64,000 bases of DNA from Rhodobiaceae bacterium (lineage in GTDB: Bacteria > Pseudomonadota > Alphaproteobacteria > Parvibaculales > Parvibaculaceae). A program made the translations under genes and the position numbers. Under the pieces are notes generated by a model that did not search any database, was not told where the DNA came from, and worked only from the letters and a program-made list of their open reading frames with translations. Below, in pieces: positions 1 through 8,754 of this stretch. Position 1 is the stretch's first letter. Every line of letters begins with the position of its first letter. The DNA lies in contig JAAWWE010000003.1 of the NCBI GenBank assembly GCA_021404525.1, positions 290,680 through 354,679 on the forward strand, in the 5' to 3' direction.

Positions 1-178
1 TGGCACCGGATGCACATTGGCCTCAGCGATTGCGGCGCTTCTCTCTCAGGGTGCACCGATGCGGGATGCTGTCTCGATCGCGCGGGACTATGTCCATGAG
101 GCGATTGCGACCGCACCTGGGTTGGGAAAAGGTCACGGGCCTCTGAATCATATGCACCCTTTTCAGCAATCAGACTGA
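1..178 (+). CDS. thiD: ThiD C-terminal fragment (HMP/HMP-P kinase)
   Basis: This is the last 58 codons of a gene that begins before the window. The reading frame starts at base 2 with GTGCTLASAIAA, the anion-hole and substrate-binding motif near the C-terminus of the ribokinase-fold hydroxymethylpyrimidine/phosphomethylpyrimidine kinases, and it ends with the TGA at 176-178. ThiD phosphorylates the HMP-phosphate made by ThiC on the way to thiamine pyrophosphate; thiC lies about 12.7 kb downstream. The tail (GHGPLNHMHPF) is typical of ThiD C-termini. The fragment is too short to exclude another kinase of the same fold. Confidence 0.85.
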   Translation, partial: GTGCTLASAIAALLSQGAPMRDAVSIARDYVHEAIATAPGLGKGHGPLNHMHPFQQSD

Positions 179-188
179 CGCGTGAGGT

Positions 189-1532
189 CTAGACAGACCG
201 ACTGGCGCGGGTGGGGTTCTTCTCCAAAAGCTGCGCGAGTTTGGTAAGAGCCTCTTCCAGGATGTTGCGATCTGCCGCAGCACCGAGCGCCAGGCGCACA
301 TGGTTTGAGGGTGCTTCGACAGCGAAGTGGCCTGATGGCGAGAGCAGCACGCCTTCTGCCTCGGCCGCCGCGACAAACCTTTCCGGTGTCCAGGTTTTGG
401 GGAGTGGCAGCCAGTAATGCGGCGCGAAGATTTTTTCATCGTTGTCTTTATGATCAACGATGGCACGGGCCAGCTCTTGCCTGGCAGCAATTTCCCTAGC
501 CTGAGCTCTGGTCATGGTTTCTGCACTGCCGCTCTCAATCAAAGCTGTTGTGAGGTTGGCCATCGCCTGGGGTGGGCCCATGCCCAACAGATGTTGTATG
601 TCGTTGGCTTCGTCTCGGTGTGCAGGCGGGCAGATGAGATAACCGACGCGGAGTCCGGGCGCCACGGTCTTTGACAGCGACGCAATGTAGAACGTCTGGT
701 CAGGTACAAGTTCGTGGAAGGTTATAGGTGGCTCGGGCATCAGGGGATCGTAGATCCCGTCTTCGATGATCATCGTTCCATGTTTGTGGGCTGACTTGGC
801 AATCGCCCTTCTGCGGTGCTCCGACAGGTTGGTGCCGGTGGGGTTTTGTGCGGTGGGGGTGAGAAAGGCCGCCGCAGGTTTGTACTGTCTACAAAGCTCC
901 TCGAAAGCAGCAGGGCGAATGCCTTCTTTGTCCGCGGGGATCGCGATGATCTTTCGATCGGTAAGGCGGGCATAGTCCAGGAAACCTGCAAAGGTGAACG
1001 GTTCGCACAGAACGGTGTCGCCAGGCTTGGTCGTCACCATGAGGGCGGTTGTGAGGGCATGCTGGCCGCCGGCTGTGACGATCAGGTCGTCGGGCGCGGC
1101 GGTGACGCCGCCGAGGTTCAAGTAAGTGACACCGGCCTGGCGATCGGCTTCTGAGCCACCGAAAGGGATGTAAGACAGAAACTCAGCGGCGCTGCGCTGG
1201 CTGAGGGCTGCGGCGAGGTCCACGCCTTGTCCGATATCTGCAGGTAAGTTTATCCGCAGATTAATGGCGCTCTCATCACTGCGGATGACTACTGAGGCGA
1301 CAAAGGAGCCTTTGCCGGTCACCGCTGTTATGTCGCCGCGCCGGGTCGCCAGGTCATAGGCACGGGTGATTGTGCCAATGCTGACGCCCAACTCGTAGGC
1401 GAGCTCCCGCTGCGGGGGAAGGCGGTCGCCAATGCTCACCAGATTGTTTGCGATTGCGGCGTGCAGACCGTCCGCCAGCCGCCGATAGGCAGGGCCGGTC
1501 CCGGTCTCAAGAGCTTTCGTCCAAAATGTCAT
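189..1532 (-). CDS. MocR-type GntR regulator with aminotransferase domain
   Basis: The 447-residue protein has an N-terminal GntR winged helix-turn-helix (about residues 10-80, with the GDRLPPQRELAYELGVS signature) fused to a fold-type I aminotransferase domain. The PLP lysine is about K288 in SLSKTVAPGLRVGY, and an NPTG motif and an EDGIYD stretch precede it. MocR regulators bind PLP or a PLP adduct and control nearby amine or vitamin B6 genes; their catalytic activity is usually vestigial. It is divergent from the PhzF-like gene with 77 bp between the start codons, so it probably regulates that gene and itself. No ribosome-binding site is visible before the ATG, which may mean a very short or leaderless transcript. 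Its effector cannot be predicted. Confidence 0.88.
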   Translation of the reverse strand: MTFWTKALETGTGPAYRRLADGLHAAIANNLVSIGDRLPPQRELAYELGVSIGTITRAYDLATRRGDITAVTGKGSFVASVVIRSDESAINLRINLPADIGQGVDLAAALSQRSAAEFLSYIPFGGSEADRQAGVTYLNLGGVTAAPDDLIVTAGGQHALTTALMVTTKPGDTVLCEPFTFAGFLDYARLTDRKIIAIPADKEGIRPAAFEELCRQYKPAAAFLTPTAQNPTGTNLSEHRRRAIAKSAHKHGTMIIEDGIYDPLMPEPPITFHELVPDQTFYIASLSKTVAPGLRVGYLICPPAHRDEANDIQHLLGMGPPQAMANLTTALIESGSAETMTRAQAREIAARQELARAIVDHKDNDEKIFAPHYWLPLPKTWTPERFVAAAEAEGVLLSPSGHFAVEAPSNHVRLALGAAADRNILEEALTKLAQLLEKNPTRASRSV

Positions 1533-1536
1533 GGTG

Positions 1537-1552
1537 ACAATATAATGATTGT
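1537..1552. promoter_or_regulatory. Candidate operator/promoter between mocR-like and phzF-like genes
   Basis: The short divergent region holds the inverted repeat ACAAT-N6-ATTGT. Its centre contains TATAAT on the plus strand (1541-1546), a good -10 for the PhzF-like gene, and TACAAT on the minus strand (1548-1553). An autoregulatory MocR-type protein would be expected to bind here. The -35 elements are poor, as is common for activated promoters. This is an inference from position and symmetry. Confidence 0.4.
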
Positions 1553-1609
1553 ATCTGTTTTTCTCTATGCCTAAATGATCTCAATCGAAATAGAGAGTTG
1601 GAGAGCGTG

Positions 1610-2410
1610 ATGGCCGAGTTCACAATGTTTCAGGTTGATGCTTTTGCCGATGGGGTGTTTGAGGGCAACCCGGCTGCTGTGGTGCCGCTTGAGCACTGGC
1701 TCTCAGATGATCTGATGCTCTCCATTGCTGCTGAAAACAATCTTGCTGAAACGGCGTTCTTTGTACCCGCTCAAGAAGGCTATGAGCTTCGTTGGTTCAC
1801 GCCTACGGCGGAGGTGCCGCTCTGTGGGCATGCGACGCTTGCCTCTGCCCATGTGCTGTTTGCGCATCTGGGCTTCGCAGGCTCTGAGATTGTGTTCCAG
1901 ACCAAGAGCGGTCCGCTGACCGTGGGTCGGGATGGCGATCTCTATGTGATGGATTTTCCGACGAACCCGCCAAAGCCGACCATGGTCGATGACAAGGTTG
2001 TGGGAGCCCTTGGTGCACGACCCTCTATGGTGCTGAGCGGCCATCACATGCTGGCGGTGTTTGATGATATGCGCCAGGTGGCGGCGTTGCAGCCGGATCT
2101 CGCAAAGCTCACCGGCTTGTGTACCGAAACCGGCAAAGGGCTGATCGCCACCGCCCCTGGCGATGAAGCCTCGGGCTGGGACTGTGCGTCGCGCTTCTTT
2201 GCGCCCCATGTTGGGATCGCAGAGGACCCGGTGACGGGGTCGGCGCACACAACCATCGTGCCTTTTTGGGCCTCGCGTCTGAAGAAAGACGAGATCGTTG
2301 CGCGGCAGATATCGAAACGTGGCGGTACGCTCTATTGCACGCTTAAGGGTGACCGGGTTGTGATGCGCGGACGGGCGGTTGATTACCTCAAGGGCACCAT
2401 CACCGTCTGA
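1610..2410 (+). CDS. PhzF family isomerase/epimerase
   Basis: The protein (266 residues from the chosen ATG) belongs to the PhzF/YddE family with a diaminopimelate-epimerase fold. The N-terminus QVDAFADGVFEGNPAAVV and the LAETAFF segment, with the probable general acid/base E47, are family hallmarks, as are the GHATLASAHVLF and DPVTGSAH motifs. The open frame could begin with TTG at 1598, but the ATG at 1610 has a GGAG six bases upstream and gives the usual N-terminus. No other phenazine genes are present, so this is more likely an isomerase of unknown substrate than a phenazine enzyme. Its end overlaps the convergent EamA gene by 11 bp. Confidence 0.88.
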   Translation: MAEFTMFQVDAFADGVFEGNPAAVVPLEHWLSDDLMLSIAAENNLAETAFFVPAQEGYELRWFTPTAEVPLCGHATLASAHVLFAHLGFAGSEIVFQTKSGPLTVGRDGDLYVMDFPTNPPKPTMVDDKVVGALGARPSMVLSGHHMLAVFDDMRQVAALQPDLAKLTGLCTETGKGLIATAPGDEASGWDCASRFFAPHVGIAEDPVTGSAHTTIVPFWASRLKKDEIVARQISKRGGTLYCTLKGDRVVMRGRAVDYLKGTITV

Positions 2411-3290
2411 GCTCTGCGAGGCCGATCCCGCCGAGGATAACCGCAAGGCCGATCATGGCATGCAGGGTGATGGTCTCGCCGAGGAAGAGTGCCCCAATCG
2501 CAAGGGCGATGACAGGCACCAGATAGTTGGTCATGGCCATGAAGGATGGCCCTGCGCTTTCGATCAGGCGGAAATACACAATCGTGGCATAACCCACGGG
2601 CAGTGCACCCAGCACGACGACAGCGACCCATGATTGCAGCGTGATGGCGTCCATGTTGAGCGGCGCTTCTGCCCAGGCAAGCGGCACCATGATGACGCCT
2701 GCGAGCCCAGTTGTGAGACAGCCTTTGGAGTAAAGCGGAGCAGGCGGAGCTCGCCGGGCGATGATCGCGTTCATGGCGAAGAAGAAAGCGGCGGCGAGCA
2801 CCAGCATCTCTCCCAGCAGGGGTGTGCCAGTTGTCGATGCGCCGTCCAGTGCATTCGGTCCCACCACAATTACGAGCCCTATGAGGCCGACGACAAAGCC
2901 GCCAATGCGTGTGGCTGTGAGTGTTTCACCCGGTACGAAGATCCGCGCCAGCACCAGGGTAATGAGAGGCATAACGCCAACCAGAATGGCTGACAGGCCG
3001 GATGCGATGAGTGTGATCCCCCAGGAGAGAAGAAAGAAGGGAATGAGATCCCCACAGAGCGCGAGCGCTGTCAGCCAGCCCCACATTTTGCGTGTGCGCG
3101 GTATCGGTTCGCGATTGATCATCATGAAGGGTGCAAGCACGGCAGCGGAGACCAGCATTCGGATCGCCACGGACCATGCAGGTGTCATTGTGGCTACAGC
3201 GACGTCGGTGAGTGCAAAGGCGCCACTCCAAAGAATGGCGAGAAGTGCGAGGTCGCGATAGTCGGCGGGTGTGTGTTGGCGAAGGCTCAC
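2400..3290 (-). CDS. EamA/DMT family transporter
   Basis: The 296-residue protein is built of about ten hydrophobic segments in two homologous halves, the pattern of two EamA domains in drug/metabolite exporters. Recognisable pieces include LAILWSGAFALTDVAVATM near the N-terminus and the conserved loop ending YFRLIESAGPSFMAM in the second half. Its start overlaps the stop of the upstream PLP enzyme by 4 bp (ATGA), so the two are translationally coupled. It may export the product of that enzyme or a related amino compound, but the substrate is not evident. The 3' end overlaps the convergent phzF-like gene. Confidence 0.85.
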   Translation of the reverse strand: MSLRQHTPADYRDLALLAILWSGAFALTDVAVATMTPAWSVAIRMLVSAAVLAPFMMINREPIPRTRKMWGWLTALALCGDLIPFFLLSWGITLIASGLSAILVGVMPLITLVLARIFVPGETLTATRIGGFVVGLIGLVIVVGPNALDGASTTGTPLLGEMLVLAAAFFFAMNAIIARRAPPAPLYSKGCLTTGLAGVIMVPLAWAEAPLNMDAITLQSWVAVVVLGALPVGYATIVYFRLIESAGPSFMAMTNYLVPVIALAIGALFLGETITLHAMIGLAVILGGIGLAELRR

Positions 3291-4453
3291 AGGACAGCCT
3301 GCAATGCGCTGAAAAGGCGGTCCGCGTCTTCGTCGGTATTGTAGAGGTGCGGTGTGACCCTCATGGAGGTTCCGCGCAGACTTACATAAACATGCTCTTT
3401 GGCCAGATGGTCCAACAATCTATCTGGCACGCCATCCGGAAAGCGGACTCCCAGAAAATGCGGTGCCCTCAACTCAGGTGCTGAAACCGTGAGGCCCAGA
3501 CTGGTTGCGCGGGCAGCAATGGCATTGGTTTTTGTCTGCAGGGTGGCCGCGATGTTTTCGATGCCCCAGTCGGCAATCTGCTCCAGGGCACACCTTGTGA
3601 TGGGCATGAGCTGAAAGTTGGCGCGTTCGCCCATGTCGTAGCGGCGCGCACCTGGCTGATAGTTGTCTTCATAGTCGACCAGCCCAGCAAAATCTTCTGA
3701 GCCTTTTCGATTGAGCCAGTTTTCTTCAATCGGGCGTCCGTTTTGCCAGCGAGGAGCTGCGTAGAGAAAACCCATGGCATAGGGACCGAGCAGCCATTTA
3801 TAGGTTGGTGCCACAACAAAATCCGGATCGATGTCGACCAGGTTGAGGGGCATCGCTCCCAAAGACTGGGAGACATCGAGAACCAATGCGGCGCCTACAG
3901 ATTTTGCTTTGTTGGAAATTGCGGCTAGGTCGATCAGCGCACCGTCTGTCCAGTGACAGTGCGGCAGGGCGACAATATCGGTGCGCTCTGAGATGGCATC
4001 CAGGATTGCGGGCGTCCAGTCCGGGCCATTCTCTGTCTCCGCTGGTGAGGCGACTGTCTGGATATGCCCGCCTTGTTCTTCGGCGGCTCGTTCCCAGGCG
4101 TAGATGTTTGAGGGAAACTGTTCTGCGAGCACAAGCACCTCTTGGCCTTCGCCAATGGGAATGTTCGTGGCGGCGATGGCAATGCCATAGGAGGCGGAGG
4201 GAATAAAGGAGATGGCATCTGCGTCTGCGCCGATCAGTTTGGCGAAGAGGCTGCGCGTTGCTTCAGACTCTGTGAAAAAGTCCTCCGACGTCGTGTGCCA
4301 AGGCTGTTTTTTTGAAGCGATGGCGCGCTCACCCACCTCAGCAGCGCTTTTGAGCAAGGGCGACATGTAGGCGCAATTTAGATAGGCGATGTGATCTGGA
4401 ATATCGAAGAGGGAACGCTGATTGGGAATCAGCGATGCGGTTTTGGCTTGCAT
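3287..4453 (-). CDS. Class V aminotransferase-fold PLP enzyme
   Basis: The 388-residue protein resembles the isopenicillin N epimerase/cysteine desulfurase-like group of class V PLP enzymes. The cofactor lysine is about K219 in APTYKWLLGPYAMG, with D193 (LVLDVSQ) for the pyridine nitrogen, and residues near 85-90 (SASYG) for phosphate binding. No catalytic desulfurase cysteine loop is evident, so a lyase, epimerase or transaminase role is as likely as desulfuration. It is the first gene of a two-gene operon with the EamA exporter. The 111 bp between it and the next gene carry nothing I can name. Confidence 0.82.
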   Translation of the reverse strand: MQAKTASLIPNQRSLFDIPDHIAYLNCAYMSPLLKSAAEVGERAIASKKQPWHTTSEDFFTESEATRSLFAKLIGADADAISFIPSASYGIAIAATNIPIGEGQEVLVLAEQFPSNIYAWERAAEEQGGHIQTVASPAETENGPDWTPAILDAISERTDIVALPHCHWTDGALIDLAAISNKAKSVGAALVLDVSQSLGAMPLNLVDIDPDFVVAPTYKWLLGPYAMGFLYAAPRWQNGRPIEENWLNRKGSEDFAGLVDYEDNYQPGARRYDMGERANFQLMPITRCALEQIADWGIENIAATLQTKTNAIAARATSLGLTVSAPELRAPHFLGVRFPDGVPDRLLDHLAKEHVYVSLRGTSMRVTPHLYNTDEDADRLFSALQAVL

Positions 4454-4564
4454 GTTCGGGTCCGACTCAATTCCCGCTCAGGACTGCGGGGTGGCCGCAG
4501 CGTCGCCTGAACCGCCGTTCGGTTCAATCTTTTTGACTCGTGATTTCTGGTTTACGCTTTGGGT

Positions 4565-4933
4565 TTAGGCAAGGGCGGCCAGATCGATATTGGCGCGCTC
4601 CAGTTCAGCACCGACGAGCGCAATGGACAGCGTGATGCCGTTGTCGCCGCTGCGCCAGGTTTTGTCTCCTGCACGGGGGACTGGCACATTGTTTTCCATG
4701 CAAAACCGCACGAGGATGTCGATGACGTCTTGAGGCTCGACGGTGAAGGTCATCTTGTTGATGGTCGAACCGCCTTTGATGTTCACTGTGACATCAAGTG
4801 TGCCCTTGTCACCGGCTTCCCATTTGACGATCTCTCCGTTGGGCAGGAAATCAACATGGGTGCGCCGAAAGGAATTCAAACTCGACGTGAACTCTTCGTC
4901 AGACAAAACGATCTGTCGCAACTCACTGGCCAT
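4565..4933 (-). CDS. Conserved hypothetical protein, 122 aa
   Basis: A small soluble protein with no recognised family. It has no signal peptide or membrane segment; the sequence alternates short beta-like stretches (TLDVTVNIKGGSTINKMTFTVE) and a helix (PQDVIDILVRFCMENN). The start was placed at the ATG 4931-4933 because AAGGGAG lies six bases upstream; the open frame extends 14 codons further without a better site. It stands alone, divergent from serC. Codon use is like its neighbours, so it is probably a real native gene. Function unknown. Confidence 0.7.
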   Translation of the reverse strand: MASELRQIVLSDEEFTSSLNSFRRTHVDFLPNGEIVKWEAGDKGTLDVTVNIKGGSTINKMTFTVEPQDVIDILVRFCMENNVPVPRAGDKTWRSGDNGITLSIALVGAELERANIDLAALA

Positions 4934-5075
4934 TGCACACTCCCTTGACCGAAAGGTCATAGAACTTTGTATCACACAATAGTGAGTTCAATATCTTTTC
5001 AACTTGTTAAGCCGTTGTTTTTCTTAAAATTTTAACGACGCTGAGGTGAATTTCTCCCCTGTGGCCGAAAGGTAT

Positions 5076-5104
5076 TTGACAGCGGGAACCCACAAGCCTA
5101 TATC
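5076..5104 (+). promoter_or_regulatory. Sigma-70 promoter of serC-serA
   Basis: A perfect -35 (TTGACA, 5076-5081) is separated by exactly 17 bases from TATATC (5099-5104). Transcription should begin near 5108-5111, at the first bases of the structured serC leader. It is the strongest consensus-like promoter seen in the window. Confidence 0.75.
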
Positions 5105-5107
5105 GGC

Positions 5108-5162
5108 GGTGGGCCACCTCTCCCCACCGAGAGGCGACTATCTGTGAGGATAGATACAGATA
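5108..5162 (+). ncRNA. Candidate serC leader RNA (cis-regulatory)
   Basis: The short 5' leader of serC can form the hairpin CCTCTC-loop-GAGAGG (about 5117-5134), whose loop CCCACC complements GGTGGG at the predicted transcript 5' end (5108-5113), giving a possible pseudoknot. A second hairpin, CTATC/GATAG (5138-5153), encloses the GAGG Shine-Dalgarno-like sequence. A 'serC' leader motif upstream of serC was described in alphaproteobacteria by comparative genomics; the position, size and start-proximal hairpin fit it. I cannot run the covariance model, so assignment to that family is tentative. Confidence 0.5.
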
Positions 5163-6335
5163 ATGACAAAGACTGCTGCGCCGGCAATGCGTCCGGCTAA
5201 TCCTAATTTTTCATCCGGGCCATGCGCTAAGCGGCCGGGGTGGACCCTCCAAAATCTTGAAGATGCCTGTCTTGGCCGGAGCCATCGCTCCAAGCCGGGG
5301 AAGGCGAAGCTTGCTGAAGCCATTGACCTGACACGGTCGGTGCTCGGTGTGCCTGATGATTATAAGATCGGCATTGTTGCTGCATCTGATACGGGCGCTA
5401 TGGAAATGGCCATGTGGTCACTTCTGGGCAAACGGGGCGTCGATATGATGGCCTGGGAGAGCTTTGGCTCTGGCTGGATCACCGATGTTGCCAAACAGTT
5501 GAAACTCGACGATGTGCGCAAGCTCGAAGCGGGCTACGGCGACTTGCCAGATCTCGGCGCTGTCGATTTCGGCCGCGATGTGGTGTTCACCTGGAACGGC
5601 ACAACGTCGGGCGTTCGGGTTCCAAACGGCGACTGGATTGATGCGGACCGTGATGGCCTCACAATTTGTGATGCAACATCCGCAGCTTTCGCCATGGAGC
5701 TTCCCTGGACCAAGCTCGATGTCACCACCTTCTCCTGGCAGAAGGTGATGGGCGGTGAAGCCGCTCACGGGGTGATCATTCTCAGCCCAAGGGCTGTTGA
5801 GCGGTTGGAGAGCTACACGCCTGCATGGCCGCTGCCGAAGATTTTCCGCCTCACCAAAGGCGGCAAGCTGATTGAAGGTATCTTCAAAGGCGAGACCATC
5901 AACACGCCGTCCATGCTTTGCGTTGAAGACTATCTCGACACGCTGAAATGGGCCGAGTCAATTGGTGGCTTGAACAGCCTTATTGGCCGGGCGGAAGCAA
6001 ACCTCGCTGTCCTTGCCGACTGGGCGTCTCAGACCGAATGGGTCGACTTTTTGAACACAGATGTTGCGACACGCTCTTGCACGTCGGTCTGTCTCAAAGT
6101 GGTGGACCCTAAAGTCACGGCCTTGCCCGATGATGTGCAGGCGGCCATTGCCAAGAAGATTGGCTCGATCCTTGATGCAGAAGGTGTTGCCTATGACATT
6201 GGCGCTTACCGCGATGCACCTGCTGGTCTTCGCATCTGGGCCGGGGCGACGATCGAAGTCTCTGACATGCAGGCGCTGACGCCTTGGCTTGATTGGGCCT
6301 TTGCTGAAGCCTGTGCGGAACTTGTTCCCGCCTGA
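5163..6335 (+). CDS. serC: Phosphoserine aminotransferase
   Basis: SerC converts 3-phosphohydroxypyruvate and glutamate to phosphoserine, the second step of serine synthesis, and can also serve PLP synthesis. The 390-residue protein is of the longer form common in alphaproteobacteria (E. coli SerC is about 360). The PLP lysine is about K194 in [14 protein letters not shown], and the N-terminal [15 protein letters not shown] is characteristic. The ATG lies directly after the structured leader. It is followed by serA after 84 bp with a hairpin between, so the two are probably co-transcribed with some attenuation. Confidence 0.95.
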   Translation: MTKTAAPAMRPANPNFSSGPCAKRPGWTLQNLEDACLGRSHRSKPGKAKLAEAIDLTRSVLGVPDDYKIGIVAASDTGAMEMAMWSLLGKRGVDMMAWESFGSGWITDVAKQLKLDDVRKLEAGYGDLPDLGAVDFGRDVVFTWNGTTSGVRVPNGDWIDADRDGLTICDATSAAFAMELPWTKLDVTTFSWQKVMGGEAAHGVIILSPRAVERLESYTPAWPLPKIFRLTKGGKLIEGIFKGETINTPSMLCVEDYLDTLKWAESIGGLNSLIGRAEANLAVLADWASQTEWVDFLNTDVATRSCTSVCLKVVDPKVTALPDDVQAAIAKKIGSILDAEGVAYDIGAYRDAPAGLRIWAGATIEVSDMQALTPWLDWAFAEACAELVPA

Positions 6336-6346
6336 AATTGATTTTC

Positions 6347-6369
6347 GGGGAGCGGCGGCGCTGCTCCCC
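6347..6369 (+). terminator. Intercistronic hairpin between serC and serA
   Basis: GGGGAGC (6347-6353) pairs with GCTCCCC (6363-6369) around a GC-rich loop, 11 bp after the serC stop. The following sequence is only moderately T-rich (ATCATTCTTTCC), so it may be a partial terminator or an mRNA-stabilising stem that lowers serA relative to serC. Confidence 0.4.
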
Positions 6370-6419
6370 AATCATTCTTTCCCCATTTATTTTCTATTTC
6401 GCATTCAGGAGACAATCTG

Positions 6420-8000
6420 ATGCCGAAGGTCCTTATTTCCGACAAGATGAGCCCCGCTGCCGCGCAGATCTTCAAAGATCGTGGCGTTGAGGTGGACGTG
6501 ATTACCGGCCTCGACCGGGACGAGCTGATCAAAATTATTGGTGACTATGATGGCGTTGCTATTCGCTCTGCCACCAAAATGACACCACCTGTGATTGAAG
6601 CGGCGAAGAACCTCAAAGTGGTTGGTCGTGCGGGTATTGGGGTCGACAATGTCGATCTCCCTGCAGCAACCGCTGCTGGTGTGATTGTTATGAACACACC
6701 GTTTGGTAACTCCATCACAACAGCCGAACATGCCATTTCCATGATGGCGGCTCTTGCCCGCCAAATCCCGGAAGCCAATGAGTCCACTCATGCTGGCAAA
6801 TGGGAGAAATCCAAATTTATGGGCGTGGAGCTCACCGCCAAGACCCTTGGTGTGATTGGCTGCGGGAACATTGGTTCGATTGCTGCCGACCGCGCGCTTG
6901 GGCTTCGCATGAAAGTGGTTGCTTTCGACCCCTTCCTCACGCCAGAGCGGGCTGCAGATATTGGTGTTGAGAAAGTTGAGCTTGATGAACTCCTTAAGCG
7001 GGCTGACTTCATTACGCTTCACACACCGCTCACCGACAAGACACGCAACATCTTGAACGCAGAGGCGTTTGCGAAGATGAAAGACGGCGTGCGCATTGTG
7101 AACTGTGCTCGTGGCGGTCTTATCGTTGAAGCTGACCTGAAAGCGGCTCTTGAAAGCGGCAAGGTAGCGGGCGCGGCGCTGGACGTGTTTGAAGAAGAGC
7201 CTGCAAAAGAGAACCCGCTCTTTGGCATGGCGAACGTGATCTGCACACCGCATCTCGGCGCCTCGACGTCTGAGGCGCAGGAAAATGTGGCACTTCAGGT
7301 AGCCGACCAGATGGCGGACTATCTGCTGACGGGTGCCGTCACCAACTCTATCAACGTGCCCTCTATCACGGCAGAAGAAGCGCCGAAGCTCGAACCTTAT
7401 GTGGCTCTGGCTGATCAGCTTGGTTCTTTTGCCGGGCAGCTCACCGAGACCGGCATTGAAGAAGTCATTATCGAGTATGAAGGTGAAGTTTCAGAACTCA
7501 ACACCAAGGCGCTCACCAATGCGGCGCTTTGCGGACTTCTGAAGCCGCTGCTTTCTGATGTGAACATGGTTTCTGCTCCCGTCATTGCGAAACAGCGGGA
7601 CATTGAACTTACAGAAGTGAAGCGAGAGGAACCTCGCGGTGCGTTCGAAACCTATATCCGGCTAACCGTGAAGACCGAACGCCAGGACCGCTCTGTGGCG
7701 GGCACGATCTTCTCTGATGGCAAGCCACGGCTCATTCAGGTGAAGGGCATCAATATGGAGGCGGAACTTTCCCCTCACATGCTCTATGTCACCAATGAGG
7801 ACAAGCCTGGTTTTATCGGGGCCTTGGGTACGGTGCTCGGGAATTCCGGCGCGAATATCGCTAACTTCCGTCTCGGTCGCGAAGAAGAGGGCGGTGACGC
7901 TATTGCCCTTATCGACCTCGATCAGGACCTCTCGGACGAATGCCTCAAGGCTGTGGAAGCGATTCCCCATGTGAAGCAGGCAAAAGCGCTGACGTTCTGA
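6420..8000 (+). CDS. serA: D-3-phosphoglycerate dehydrogenase
   Basis: SerA oxidises 3-phosphoglycerate with NAD as the first step of serine synthesis. The 526-residue protein is the long form: split substrate domain, Rossmann domain with GVIGCGNIGSIAADRA (about 140-155), catalytic Arg in NCARGGLI, catalytic His in CTPHLGAST, then an intervening domain and a C-terminal ACT domain (LYVTNEDKPGFIGALGTVLG onward) that usually mediates serine feedback. The order serC then serA reverses the pathway order. An AGGAG-like site precedes the ATG. A bidirectional terminator follows. Confidence 0.96.
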   Translation: MPKVLISDKMSPAAAQIFKDRGVEVDVITGLDRDELIKIIGDYDGVAIRSATKMTPPVIEAAKNLKVVGRAGIGVDNVDLPAATAAGVIVMNTPFGNSITTAEHAISMMAALARQIPEANESTHAGKWEKSKFMGVELTAKTLGVIGCGNIGSIAADRALGLRMKVVAFDPFLTPERAADIGVEKVELDELLKRADFITLHTPLTDKTRNILNAEAFAKMKDGVRIVNCARGGLIVEADLKAALESGKVAGAALDVFEEEPAKENPLFGMANVICTPHLGASTSEAQENVALQVADQMADYLLTGAVTNSINVPSITAEEAPKLEPYVALADQLGSFAGQLTETGIEEVIIEYEGEVSELNTKALTNAALCGLLKPLLSDVNMVSAPVIAKQRDIELTEVKREEPRGAFETYIRLTVKTERQDRSVAGTIFSDGKPRLIQVKGINMEAELSPHMLYVTNEDKPGFIGALGTVLGNSGANIANFRLGREEEGGDAIALIDLDQDLSDECLKAVEAIPHVKQAKALTF

Positions 8001-8102
8001 TCGCTCACGGCAGACGCGCTCTGCGCGTCGCTTGCCTATTTGCGTGGGCGCGCGGTCTGCCAGCCAGGGCCTCGGTCGTGGCCCCAAGGAGTGCATAAAT
8101 AC

Positions 8103-8128
8103 AAAGGCCCCTTCATGGGGCCTTTTTT
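8103..8128. terminator. Bidirectional Rho-independent terminator
   Basis: AAAGGCCCC-TTCAT-GGGGCCTTT followed by a T run (plus strand), with A residues on the other side for the minus strand. It serves the convergent serA and SRPBCC genes; the stop codon of the latter (8113-8115) lies in the loop. Confidence 0.85.
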
Positions 8129-8538
8129 GCGAGCGTATCCTTCATCAGGCCTATGCCCATGTGATACATCGCTTGAGTGAATTGAATGGCTTTGTCGTCG
8201 GCGATGCCTTTCGGTTCAAACTCCCCGGACCAGGTGAAGCGGCAGGATGTGCTGTCGATTGGTTCAACGGCCATAGTTGCCCGATAGGACTCGAAGGGCA
8301 GAGGCGCGCTGACAATTGAGTAGGAATAGCTAAGGGCGGTCTCGGCTTCGAGCCGGTCGACGATTTTCTGACCATCGTCGAGGGTGATGGTTCTAAGGCA
8401 CCCGATTCCTTCACCGTCCTGGACGCAGGCCTCTGGCGGTCGGCCGGACCATCTTCCCATGTCGCCAAAATCTCCAATAAGATCCCAGATTTCGTCTGCA
8501 GAATGCTCGAAAACCTCATCTACATTGGTTGTTAGCAT
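8113..8538 (-). CDS. SRPBCC family protein (START-like fold)
   Basis: The 141-residue protein matches the polyketide cyclase/dehydrase-like SRPBCC superfamily: N-terminal strand with FEHSADEIWDLIGDFGDMGRW, a glycine-rich turn, repeated beta strands (CLRTITLDDGQKIVDRLEA) and a long C-terminal helix (IQFTQAMYHMGIGLMKDTL). Such proteins bind hydrophobic ligands in a helix-grip cavity; ligand and role are not evident. The gene stands alone between serA and purA on the opposite strand and ends inside the shared terminator. Confidence 0.8.
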   Translation of the reverse strand: MLTTNVDEVFEHSADEIWDLIGDFGDMGRWSGRPPEACVQDGEGIGCLRTITLDDGQKIVDRLEAETALSYSYSIVSAPLPFESYRATMAVEPIDSTSCRFTWSGEFEPKGIADDKAIQFTQAMYHMGIGLMKDTLAKKAP

Positions 8539-8664
8539 CGTATTTCCCTTTGCGGCCGGTCGGTCGTTTCAAAGGACTCTAGACTAAACGCGGTTCCCTT
8601 TTTTGAGGAACTTTGAATGACGTCTTTCCCCTTCCCATGAGACCCTCAAACGGGTAAAAGCTAT

Positions 8665-8699
8665 GAAAGTCCCCAGCCGGAAACGGCGCGGGGGCTTTC
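8665..8699 (+). terminator. Strong GNRA-capped hairpin upstream of purA
   Basis: GAAAG-T-CCCC-A-GCCG, loop GAAA, CGGC-GCG-GGGG-CTTTC gives a stable imperfect stem ending 55 bp before the purA ATG, followed by TTTGTGT. It looks like a terminator or attenuator, or the 3' end of a short RNA encoded in the 216 bp between the divergent SRPBCC and purA genes. There is no obvious open frame upstream for it to terminate. Confidence 0.45.
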
Positions 8700-8754
8700 T
8701 TTGTGTCTAGGTCCATAAAACATCGTTGTTTTGGGCCAAAAATCGGTGATTCTC

